From the NCBI GenBank assembly GCA_036897485.1, contig JAYMTF010001815.1:1-21171 (forward strand): a stretch of DNA of 21,171 nt. Direction: 5' to 3'. Both the position numbers and the translations under genes were made by a program. A model generated the notes under the pieces. It searched no databases. It saw only the letters and a list, made by a program, of their open reading frames with translations, and was not told the DNA's origin. Of the stretch, positions 1-8,600 are shown in pieces. The number at the start of each line of letters is the position of its first letter. The first letter of the stretch is position 1. The stretch comes from Pelargonium nanum (lineage: Eukaryota > Streptophyta > Magnoliopsida > Geraniales > Geraniaceae).

Positions 1-57
1 GAAGTAGGTTAGAAGCAATTTTTGGCTTCTAGTAGTGTTACCAAACAAGCCCTTAGA
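1..57. mobile_element. Truncated MITE end (hAT-like) at left edge
   Basis: The stretch ends with TAGTGTTACCAAACAAGCCC, which in reverse complement reads as a GGGCTTGTTTGGTAACAC terminus, a form common at the ends of plant hAT-like MITEs. Just inside it lies a short inverted repeat, AGAAGC and GCTTCT, around an AT-rich loop (11-30). Only one end is visible, because the element runs off the window. Family assignment is by motif resemblance only. Confidence 0.4.
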
Positions 58-179
58 CTATAATGTATTTGTTTCTGAAAGGAATAATTTTTATGGACTT
101 ATTCAATCATATAAACCAATGAAACCGAATCTTGGAATCCGATCAAACCGGTCTAGAAAACCACAATGCCAAACATGGT

Positions 180-326
180 AAATTGGTAATGGAGACCCGA
201 GACACAAACCGGAAGACCCAGAAGTGTGTTGAGCTAGTTGTTCAAGTTACTGGTTCGCTGAAGAGAGCAGCTTTGCTGTGCGCGATTCTGAGCTAAGTGA
301 TTCGCGTCATCATCTTCTTCTTTAAG
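180..326 (+). other. Probable 5' untranslated exon of the small membrane-protein gene
   Basis: A mixed-composition stretch followed by a CT-rich run ends in AAG|GTACTCTCTG at 326/327, a good plant donor. The first good acceptor placed directly before a start codon is TTTTGGCAG at 3230, so I infer a leader intron of about 2.9 kb (327-3230). The exon start is a guess, since no clear TATA box was identified. An alternative leader exon could be the GC-rich block ending at CTG|GTAACA (1036). Confidence 0.4.
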
Positions 327-649
327 GTACTCTCTGTCTAATTCTCTCTGCAAATTGGGTTATGAATGTTTTAGGAACAAATGGTTGGAAATAAAACGAC
401 TTTTGTGTTATTTTCTGATTTAATGTTTTCTGCTATGTGGGTTTGTTTCTTGGTGGCGTAATTGTTGTTTGTGTTTGAGAAAAAAAAGTACTTGATTTCT
501 CAATTCTAGTGGGTATTTGATGTTGGGACTTGGACTAATTTGATAGCTAAACAATGACTGACTGGATCTCATTTTCATGGTACTTGAATGTTTGCTATTG
601 ACATAGAATTAGGTTTACTATTTCATAGAACTTGAATTAGATTTGTTGT

Positions 650-790
650 TCAGGAATGGTAATGATATTCCTATTTTTCAGGTTCAGATTAGGGCTTTTG
701 GGTTTTGCAAATGAATTTGGAATGAGAATCTCATTTTTGTTCTTGATTCCCATTTCTATTCCAAATTTTATAATCCAAACTCTACCTTAG
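650..790. mobile_element. MITE-like element A in leader intron
   Basis: The right end, TAATCCAAACTCTACCTTAG (771-790), matches the right ends of two other elements in the same intron at 2615-2634 and 3165-3184. The interior holds paired GGAAT/ATTCC-type segments and a TTGTTCTTGATTCCCAT block that also resembles element C. The left end is not clear, and no target-site duplication was found. The three probably belong to one family of short, non-coding, TIR-bearing elements. Confidence 0.4.
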
Positions 791-834
791 AGGACAGTGA
801 TTCTTCTTTTTTTGTTTCAAAATTAGTCCATCAT

Positions 835-1036
835 CATCTTCTTCACGCAACCGCTGCCTCCACCTTGCTCAGCCACCATAGCGCCGCCGTGAACGGAAGC
901 CACACTCAATCTCACCGGAGCAAGCCGCTCCGCCCCTTCGTGCTCCGCCACTTTCGTTCGCAGCCACGTCGCCGTTTGTGCTCCATCCCTTCACCAGATC
1001 TGAGCTCCACCCACTAACTGAAGCCCTCTGATTCTG
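835..1036 (+). other. GC-rich exon-like block within leader intron
   Basis: This stands out from its AT-rich surroundings: it is C-rich and purine-poor, and one + frame stays open from about 829 to a stop near 1015. It ends with CTG|GTAACA, a plausible splice donor. It could be an alternative 5' leader exon of the downstream small gene, or a captured or retroposed gene fragment. The translated frame (rich in H, S, R, P) recalls no known domain. Confidence 0.3.
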
Positions 1037-1660
1037 GTAACACTACACCAACTCTGAGTATATATCTGATTTTACATAACACTTTGACCCTGCTGGGAGA
1101 GGAGTCGTCGAGTATGTTGTTGTATATAATAGGCAAGTAATAAGGGAAAGTTATAAATCACAGTTCTTAACAGCCATTAGTTAAAGTGATATGGCTGCTT
1201 CCTATTCCAGGAGGATTAGCCAGAGAAATTGCCCAAGCATTTACCGCTACCAAATACTCACTGTACTCCTCTAAGTATCATTGGTTTATTCTATAGTTTT
1301 TAGGTTGTGATAATTCCAAATTGAATTTGAAATTTATTTGTTTGAGTTCTACATATGAGTTTTTGCTGTGTAATTCTGAATCTGAAATCAGTTGGAATGT
1401 TTTTTTTTTTGTTTGAGTTTCAATTTGTTTTTATTTTTGTTGAATGATTTTTGCTGGTGATATGTATTAAATCTCACTTGTAACGAAATTTGAATTTACG
1501 GTCACCGGAATCTTCATGTAATGAGTTTTTTTTGTGCCGGAAAATTCAAACATTCAAAGAAGTGATGAACTGAAGAAGTAGGGGTATTTAAGGGTTGATT
1601 TTGTCATTTTATATGATAAGTTAACATTGTTAGTCAACTACGGATGGAGCAAAAACATAA

Positions 1661-1733
1661 GGTAGTCATCTGTTTTGGAAAAAAATAATTGTAGTCATGT
1701 GTTTTGGGACGCTCAATCTTGTAGTCATCCGTA
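1661..1733. repeat. Three short degenerate direct repeats, GTAGTCATC motif
   Basis: GTAGTCATC-type units followed by a TGTTTTGG-like tail start at about 1662, 1691 and 1721, giving a period of 29-30 bp. A related inverted copy (ACTACGGATG) lies just upstream near 1638. The pattern looks like the subterminal part of a DNA transposon or a decayed minisatellite. No terminal repeat or target-site duplication was found to delimit an element. Confidence 0.35.
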
Positions 1734-2361
1734 ATTATCCCTATATTTTTTAATGAAAAAAATAAACATGTCATGTCGTATATTTAAAAAAATGGTGAAC
1801 CGCGTCTTTGAGTCGGTATTGGCGCGACATATGGCTAAATCATTGAGGAAATGAGCACCAGTATGAATCTCATTATTATTCTATTCGCTATGGTAACTAG
1901 ACATTTATGGAGGGTGTCTTTAATTCAAATTCACATACACCCATGTAAATAGCTTTGTTTTTATGCTTGTATTTTAGGTCCGGTGCTCAGCACCCCATGT
2001 TTATATTCAAATCAACATAAAATTGATCTTTGCTTGCATACATAGAAAAGAGTTTCTAGATAGCTTTTCATAGCAGAGATAGACTGAGTATCACACTTTT
2101 TCATATAATCTTCTCTTTGTTTTGGGATTCAGTTTACTTCTCTTTCATTTAAAGCAACTGTGTTGCTTCATTCTTTTTATGGTGTGGATCATGTAATTAC
2201 TGATTCAGGCCAAACTTCTAAGCCTGCAAGGGACGACATATTAAACCAAAATGGTCTCCAACCAAGGAAGGAGATAGTCCCAGGAATATCACGCGTTCCA
2301 TATCAACAAAGATTTAAACCAGCCAAGTGGCTTTTCTTAAATTCTTCCTCAATACTATCGA

Positions 2362-2634
2362 GTAGTGTTTGGATTAGTTTATTTATTTATTTTAAAATTA
2401 GAATCAGAATCCCTCCTCTTTTGTGTTTAGTTAATGAACTGTGAATTCCCCTACCCCTACCATTCCTTCAAATGAGCCTTTTTCATTATCTCCTAAGAGG
2501 AGAGAAATGAGGCCTATTCCTAAACGATTATATACCTTCTAGCACAAATCACTAAAGGCGCAAAGAATGTGAGTTTTATTCTCTCACATTCTTTGATTTT
2601 GGTTCCCTTCAAAATAATCCAAACATTACCTTAG
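2362..2634. mobile_element. MITE-like element B, about 270 bp
   Basis: The left end GTAGTGTTTGGATTA and the right end, which reads GTAATGTTTGGATTA on the opposite strand, form a near-perfect terminal inverted repeat differing at one base. The same end occurs in elements A and C. There is no coding potential. Near the right end lies a perfect 13-bp inverted repeat, CAAAGAATGTGAG (2561-2573) with CTCACATTCTTTG (2583-2595), around a 9-nt loop. The target-site duplication is unclear, so the superfamily is undecided. Confidence 0.55.
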
Positions 2635-3044
2635 TGGTTCAGTCGTTTAAATTTTGCGCCCATCAGAACTGCCTCCTATGTCTGGTTCTACATTGGTTAG
2701 CTTGCTTAGATTTGTTTGATGCATTACGAACTATTGGTATGTTCGTTGTTGGGTTGCAGCATGCTTAACCTCGCATTCATAACAAGTGTAGTTTATTAAT
2801 ATGTATCTCGACCTGAAACCTTATATCTGCTCCAACCTACAAAACTGATTTGGATTGGACCTTGGTATACGATTTATATTTTTTCATAAGCTTTTTTCTG
2901 AAGGTTTTCTTTTTCTCACTGGTATTAGTTCCTCTCTTCCGTTGGTCTTATGGTGGTTTATACAATAAAACAGGACATATGATATTGCCTTTGTTGTTTA
3001 CTCTATACTCCATGCCAGTTATTGAGCCCGCTCTAACATTTATA

Positions 3045-3184
3045 TAGTATTTGGATAAGAATTTTTGTTCAAGAATCAGAATTTAATCGTGTTTGGATTA
3101 AGACTTTCTGCTCATGAAAATGGTTTTGTTCCAATTCTTGATTCTCATCTCCGTTTCATTTTTTTAATCCTAACGCTACCTTAG
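3045..3184. mobile_element. MITE-like element C, about 140 bp
   Basis: The left end TAGTATTTGGATAAG and the right end, which reads CTAAGGTAGCGTTAGGATTA in reverse complement, are diverged terminal inverted repeats of the element A/B family. The interior carries GAATCAGAAT and ATTCTTGATTCTCAT, partly inverted to each other. It sits about 45 bp before the acceptor (3230) of the inferred leader intron, so it supplies sequence close to the splice branch region. Confidence 0.45.
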
Positions 3185-3236
3185 TGTTTAAAGTGCTGTT
3201 ATACTAAAGTATTACAATGGGTTTTGGCAGCAAAAC

Positions 3237-3520
3237 ATGAGAACCAGAGTTATTGATGATAAATGGAGCTCAAGGATTCTCTGGCTATGTGCAATTGGAA
3301 CTGTAGCCAGTATGTATTTCCGACCTTTTTCCTTTTTCTGGTTGCTTGTGTAGTTAACCGATACATTTTCCTCTTCCTATTTGGCCTCTCTTTGTTGATA
3401 ACTGATGGTGTTACTTTTCCAGGCCTATATATGACCGTGGCACAAAGACAAATGCAGAACCGGAACCGAAATTTGGATGATGCTTTGAAGGCTATGGACT
3501 CAAAACCTGGCGGTGATTAA
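3237..3520 (+). CDS. Small single-span membrane protein, 56 residues, two exons
   Basis: Exon 1 is 3237-3309 and exon 2 is 3423-3520. The intron 3310-3422 is GT-AG (A|GTATGT ... TTTTCCAG), and the joined 171 nt give 56 residues plus TAA. The start ATG lies 7 nt after an inferred acceptor at 3230. The protein has a charged N-terminus (MRTRVIDDKWSSR), one hydrophobic segment at about residues 14-28 (ILWLCAIGTVASLYM), then a polar Q/N/R-rich tail ending KPGGD. This is the layout of a tiny tail-exposed or organelle-membrane protein. I cannot name the family; similar short plant proteins of unknown function are likely, but I could not search. The unspliced reading from 3263 is a different frame and runs through the intron, so it is not the product. 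The gene converges on MLO. Confidence 0.65.
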
Positions 3521-3592
3521 GTTCAATTATTTGAGATTTCTTGACTGTAGACGTTGATAAATCTATACATCTATGAAACTGACAGCAAAACA

Positions 3593-3611
3593 ATGGGTTA
3601 TGGTAACCCAT
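3593..3611. other. Perfect 8-bp hairpin in the 3' untranslated region
   Basis: ATGGGTTA (3593-3600) and TAACCCAT (3604-3611) are perfect inverted repeats around a 3-nt loop, about 75 nt after the stop codon of the small gene. It would form a tight stem-loop in the mRNA. A role is not evident. Confidence 0.4.
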
Positions 3612-3695
3612 CATCTGATTTTGACTTTGTTGATTTCGGCTTATCTTCAAATATAAGTTCACTGTCTCACACTTTTGTTGTTTTGGCTCAAATTA

Positions 3696-3701
3696 AATAA
3701 A
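3696..3701 (+). terminator. Canonical poly(A) signal AATAAA
   Basis: AATAAA lies 176 nt after the stop codon of the small + strand gene, preceded by T/G-rich sequence as expected of a plant far-upstream element. It is the best candidate for its 3' end. The cleavage site itself is not visible. Confidence 0.4.
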
Positions 3702-3752
3702 GCAATCTTAAGATCAGAAATAGTATCATATGATTGGTAGCAAAATAGCTTG

Positions 3753-3935
3753 TTATTGTGGTAATATATTAGCAGCTACACAAGGTTTATGATTGTTATA
3801 GCTGCAAGAAATGGAAGGATCTTGGTGCTCAGCACCAGCATAGCCATGCAAGGGAAGCATGACCAAGATGGCCACACTAACAGCCTTGCCAACATATTGC
3901 CAAATTCGGAACTCAAGCAAAGGTAGAGGTGGCAA
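3753..3935 (-). pseudogene. Possible signal-peptide-like coding remnant
   Basis: An open - strand frame encodes a hydrophobic run (KAVSVAILVMLPLHGYAGA) followed by a short Cys-containing segment. It resembles the N-terminus of a small secreted plant protein with a predicted cleavage site after HGYAGA or nearby. The open frame continues into the hAT-type MITE at its upstream side, so no clean start is visible. It may be a fragment of a secreted glycine-rich or Cys-containing protein, or chance. Confidence 0.2.
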
Positions 3936-4101
3936 TTTGGACCAGACACCCGACCTGACTTTTGCCTGACTTGAACCCGACCAACTTTCGGGTTTGGGTA
4001 GAATTTATCTTGCATATTTACGGGTCGGTCGGGCAAACCCACACAATTAAGCACATTTTGTGCTTAAAAACCAAAATCCGACTCGAAACCCAATTTGTCA
4101 G
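3929..4101 (+). mobile_element. hAT-type MITE, left copy of an inverted pair
   Basis: The element opens with GTGGCAATTTGGACC and closes with a sequence whose reverse complement begins CTGACAAATTGGGTTTC, giving imperfect inverted ends. Inside are CCGACCTGACTTTTGCCTGA and CCGACTCGAAACCC blocks, typical of the abundant plant GGTGGCAA...CCGACCCG hAT MITEs. A related copy lies in reverse orientation at 4706-4874; both share the segment AAGCACATTTTGTG and the following AAAACCAAAATCCGAC block. No clear 8-bp target duplication was found. Confidence 0.6.
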
Positions 4102-4261
4102 TTCTATCGCAAAGGACGCTTAGCGTTCTAAAGATGTGCTGTTGTTACTCATGATGTTGCTCAGCTTAAACTTAAGTTTAACCTTCAGGTCTGCTCTCAG
4201 GGTGATACCTAACCATACTCCAGTAGTTCTTTTGATCTCAGGATGAACTATGTTGTCCTTT

Positions 4262-4506
4262 ATTAAGACTCATAGTAAAGAGCTTGCGGTCTTTAGGACA
4301 CCGCAAGAAAGATGGTTATAAGAGACTGTTTTGTTAATACCTTCGGCTAAATAAAGGCAGTTTCTGAATCTTATCCCACATAAAAGGTAGTTTGGATTTG
4401 GCCGTCTCTTAAATTAAGTTATAGGCTACCAACTTTTAGAAGACGGCTTAAATGGCTTATAAGAGAAGATATTTGGCCATCTATTAAAGCCGCAAGTCTT
4501 GTAGTG
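4262..4506 (-). mobile_element. CACTA (En/Spm) transposon end fragment
   Basis: Read on the - strand from 4506, the sequence begins CACTACAAGACTTGCGGC, the classic CACTA terminal signature. It is followed by subterminal repeats (GCCGTCTT, GACGGCC, CTTGCGG-type motifs). A perfect inverted repeat, CTTGCGGT (4283-4290) and ACCGCAAG (4300-4307), is part of this array. The partner terminus was not found upstream, so this is either one end of a decayed element or a solo fragment. Its inner boundary is approximate. Confidence 0.55.
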
Positions 4507-4548
4507 AGGACCCACAAGATCAACCCGAGAAATGTCTGTCTGTTGCTA

Positions 4549-4960
4549 GGGCTGGAACTTGGAAGTGGCTATGGCCAGCAGTAATATGAGTGGAAGGTTC
4601 TGGAAGTGGTGGTGTTGGATATGGATTTTGTAGTGGGGAAGGGTATGGCACAGGTAGTGGCTGATGGATATAGGTTTGGTAGCAGTCAGGGCTATGGTTT
4701 AGTTGGAGCTGGCAAATTAGGTTCCGGGTCGGATTTTGGTTTTAAGACACAAAATGTGCTTGATTGTGCGGGCCTAATCCAACCTGACCTCGAAAGTTGG
4801 TCAGGTCAAGTTCAAGTCAAGCAAAAGTCAGGTCGAGTGCCAATAGGTTCAGATCTAGATTACCAGCTCTAGTGGTAGCGGAGACGGATATGTCCAAGGA
4901 TATAGTTCAGGAAGTGGTGTTAGTGTTTATGGATGGAAGCATGAAGAGACGTGTGGGGGA
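4549..4960 (+). pseudogene. Glycine-rich protein pseudogene split by a MITE
   Basis: Forward frames encode low-complexity Gly/Ser/Tyr segments: GSGSGGVGYGF followed by GEGYGTGSG in one frame (around 4595-4665), then a frame change to GSSQGYGLVGAG (to about 4710). Past the inserted hAT-type MITE the same style resumes, SSGSGDGYVQGYSSGSG, at about 4866-4918. Stop codons and the frameshift mean no intact product. The composition is that of secreted cell-wall glycine-rich proteins. No start exon with a signal peptide could be joined confidently. The call rests on composition rather than a recognised ortholog. Confidence 0.4.
4706..4874 (-). mobile_element. hAT-type MITE, right copy of an inverted pair
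   Basis: The ends GAGCTGGCAAATTAGG and, in reverse complement at the right, AGAGCTGGTAATCTAG are inverted repeats. The interior aligns in reverse orientation with the copy at 3929-4101, sharing CGACCTGACTTTTGC, CCAACTTTCG, AAGCACATTTTGTG and AAAACCAAAATCCGAC. It interrupts glycine-rich coding sequence on both sides, which supports a real insertion. The exact ends and target duplication are uncertain. Confidence 0.6.
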
Positions 4961-4973
4961 CAGTTGCCCCCAC
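4953..4973. other. GC-rich 7-bp hairpin
   Basis: GTGGGGG (4953-4959) and CCCCCAC (4967-4973) are perfect inverted repeats around a 7-nt loop, directly followed by a T-rich tract. It may be part of a retroelement or DNA-transposon remnant. No function can be assigned. Confidence 0.3.
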
Positions 4974-5690
4974 TGAACTTTTTTGTTGTTGAACATTTAC
5001 CATGTATTTTTGTTGTTTTTTCAATATCCCTACATTTTTTTTTCAAATTTTGCTCTCACTAAACGCTAATTCTTTCCATATACTATTAATTTAAAACATT
5101 TTTCTCATACTCCTATAGTTTTGCCTCCTCTGAGTAAATATTCTGAATACGTACGTCCCAGGATGGAAGTGCCCACCATGGACCATGAATATCAATATCA
5201 TACCCAATTCTGAACTGCAAATGAAATCAAGAAACTCCATGGTTGGACACAGCTGCTCAATCAAGCTAACACAATTTCTATCTGTAAACAAAAGACCTTC
5301 CATCGAATTCGTTTAATACAAGTTCAAACAAAAAGAAAATGATAATCCTCTCTCCTAATTCAACTGGATACGAAGCTGAACAAGGTTTCAACTTTCCAGT
5401 ACGTACATGCAACTCTAATGATTATGATTATACAACTATCTATTCCTTTGTATAGTTTCAATCCCATGTATGGATGTTCTTGGTCCTATGAAAGCAAGTT
5501 ACAACTTACATCGTGCAAGTCTTCGGTAAAGTTTAAACCTATGTAAGGATCGTGGGAAGTGAAGGGGAAAGGAAAATGGTTTGAGTTTCCAGCCGGAAGC
5601 TAAAGCATTTTGCTTTTCCCACACTCAAGAATCCTCTAGAGGAACAAGCCTAAAAGCATTCACATACCGTTAAAATTTGATATTGGTACT
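4974..5690. other. Intergenic stretch downstream of MLO
   Basis: T-rich sequence at 4975-5050 is followed by ordinary AT-rich DNA and, towards 5300-5690, what should be the MLO 3' untranslated region on the - strand. No canonical AATAAA was found on the - strand in the first few hundred bases after the MLO stop, which is common in plants. The only coding-like piece is the fragment at 5113-5214. Confidence 0.4.
5113..5214 (-). pseudogene. Exon-like fragment, identity unknown
   Basis: On the - strand, TTGATTTCATTTGCAG is a strong acceptor-like sequence ending at 5215. It is followed by 33 open codons and TAG (5113-5115). The reading includes GYDIDIHGPWWALPSWDV, with three Trp and varied composition, unlike random AT-rich DNA. 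No upstream partner exon is visible between here and the MLO stop at 5691. It could be a captured or relic terminal exon, or chance. I recognise no family. Confidence 0.2.
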
Positions 5691-8600
5691 TCATTCTTTT
5701 CTAGCTGGCAGAGACGAACATCTTGAAAGACCATCTATTTGCAAACTATATGCTGTTGATGGAGAAACGGATGCACAGGGTCGAAGAAGAGGCGTACCAA
5801 CCCTGCTTGAAGTCTCGTTAGCAACTGGACCGGGTGGTGAAGAAGCTGGTTGTTGCAACTCAATTTCTGTGCATGTATTAGTGTCATTTGTCGGGTCATC
5901 GAGGAACTGAGGATCATCTTCAATCGACATAACTGTACTTGTCTCAGTGTGTATGGTTGCTGAATCATCGTAAAATCCATGCCTTCTCTTCCTCCGTGCT
6001 GCCTTCCCCCATCCATGGATGGTCTCCCGTATCCTATTGGGAATTAGCGCTGCCTTGTAGTTTGTTCCCATCTGAAAAAGATTGAAAATAGTTCCCAAGT
6101 GCTGTTATGACGAGACAATAGCTGCAAGACTCAAGTGAAACCATTGGCAAGTCCCTTCCAACCAAAACCATACAGCCCGAAATTCTTAAATGTGCTAGTT
6201 AAAAAAGGGTGGTTCAGTGCACGAGTTGGGGTTTGGGAATGGTCATTTATGTATAGTCTTAACCTTACTTTTGCTAAGAGGTTGTTTCGACACGAACCCG
6301 TGACCTCAATGTCACATGACAACTATGTTGCACCACGAACTCTATCTATTCAAAGCATGCTTATTATAGGCATGACTAGGTTAGAGGAATCAAGCACACC
6401 CATAAGTGAAAAAAAAAATGCTAAAACAGATTACGAGTAGCTTCACAGGACCAAAACTTGTATTTTCTGTTTTACAAAAGAGAATCATATACAAATGAAT
6501 ATGATACCTGAGTAACGAGTGCATATAGTGGCAAGGTGCTGTAGCTGCAGAGAAACTGTCCGGTGAATCTGGAAGATATCAACAATAATATAAGGCCTCA
6601 AATGATATTGTTATCCATGAAAGTATAACTTTAAGTTTATGCATTACCCCAAAATCAGTCTCAAGTACACCAGCAAATGGTTACTAATGAAGCAGGAATT
6701 ATACCCAAACTGCCACTGTAAGTACACAAATGAAAGACAGTTAAGTTATATTCACATCCTAGATAAGTTCCTAATTTTGTCGAGAACACATATACAAATG
6801 GTTCAGTGAAAATCACAACCAAGTATAAAATGGAGGAAACAAAATCAGTAAAATAAAATTAGAGGTGTGGAAGAGTAAGTACCCAGAACCAGAAGAATGA
6901 AGCCAGCTCAAAAGCATTCTGCAAAAGAAGTCAAACAAACAAGCAAATACATGATATGGTTTAATTTTCAGTCATAATTCACATTCAGGATAGATAGTAA
7001 TGAAAGTAACAACTTTAAGTGATGGCATCATAACAAACAATGCTAACCTGGAACAGTATAAAATGGATTAGGGACAATAATAGTTCTGGCTTCTTCAACC
7101 AGAAAAGATCATCTCGAGGCCTCAGCCTTGTTTCCGAGAAGAAACCAGTTATACTAGCATTCTCCAATACCAAGGTTGCGATGATGTGTTGCAGCTTTGT
7201 GCCCACCAGAAGAACAAGCTGCATATGAACATGACAAAACATTGTAACATGACCCCAAATATCTCTTTGGAGATCCACTACAAGTAAAGATTGAATAATA
7301 CGACATCTTGGCTTCTCAAGTGTATGTTTGTCAAATCCTCTAAGAAACGTGTATGTCCGTTAATATGTATATACCCCATTCCTCTAACAATGAATTCATA
7401 TTATAAAGGGGAAAGCAAGAACTAGAATTGATCAGAGAAATTACTTACAGTAATGGGAATGATGGCTATCCAGAAATAGAGATTAGACCCTGTGACAAGG
7501 TACAAATCGATGGATCGTTAGTTCAATGAAGTTGCAGGACCAGTTATAATCAAATTCAGCTATAGTTAACTAATGGGATAAATAATCGAACAGAAAATAA
7601 AAAAGTGATGACTATGGGGCCCAAATCTTGATGATGTGAATGAATTGAAGCTCGGGTGGCAACTTTCTTGCAGTTTCTCACACTCTAAACACCTTATATA
7701 GTTATATCTCTCATTTATTAACACTTAATAGCACTCTCTTGCAGTCCAATTAGCTAGCACTTTTGCATACATTATCGTACTCCAACACTCAATTTGATGC
7801 ATATCTTGCGAAAAGAAATCACATGTCCAGGTAGACCTATTCACGCAAGTCTATGGATTAATCAAGGGTTTGAATCAAGTATATACATTCACTGACTCAT
7901 TAGGGGTCCATTTTACTGGCAATTTGTCACACTAAACAAGCCGTAGGGATCAAATGGATCACTTTCACAAAATGAGAATAAACCATTCCTAAGAGACAAC
8001 AATAGCACTAGACGCATACTCTTTATTGGCATATATAATATCTCTGTAACCAACCCAAGCAGGCATTAAGATACAATACAGAGCTTCGTATGCATACCTT
8101 TCACATTGAACAACATGAATGCAACAACAAATCCCCACAGATGAGCGCTGCAAGAGATAAAACGGACAGACATTTTAGCTGGCCAATTAATCAATGGTGT
8201 GGATCAAGAAAAAACAGATTGAAGAGTCATATGACAGAAATTAGTGGCTTCTAGGAAATCAATATTTGATAAAAATTTATGTTATGAGCCGGAATGAATT
8301 TGATTCCATAATATGAACCATGAAAACCTACAGGAAAAAGAAACCATATGGTGCAGAGACCCTTCTACCGCGCTCATCTAAAATTGGCTTTTAATAATTT
8401 AATTAAGTAAAATTCATAATGCAACAAAGGAGTTTAGCATTGAAGTTAGATCTTGAAATATACTGTTGTAATAAGCACTTTGATAGAAAGAATGTCCTTG
8501 AAATTAGTTTATTGCTAAAAAAATGTATTAGTGCTTACATATGATAGGAATGTTACTTGCCAATATAAAAATTAAAAGATAAGAGTCCTTTTTGCCCAAA

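Noticed and set aside
1661..1733. CRISPR-like array of ~30-bp spacing
   Set aside because: Only three degenerate units, in plant nuclear intronic DNA with no cas genes; better explained as a minisatellite or transposon part.
7040..7228. + strand frame of 62 codons
   Set aside because: Antisense shadow of MLO exon 11, which encodes the conserved GTKLQHIIA block.
7277..7286. CACTACAAGT as a possible second CACTA terminus
   Set aside because: No subterminal repeats follow, and it lies alone in MLO intron 10; likely chance.
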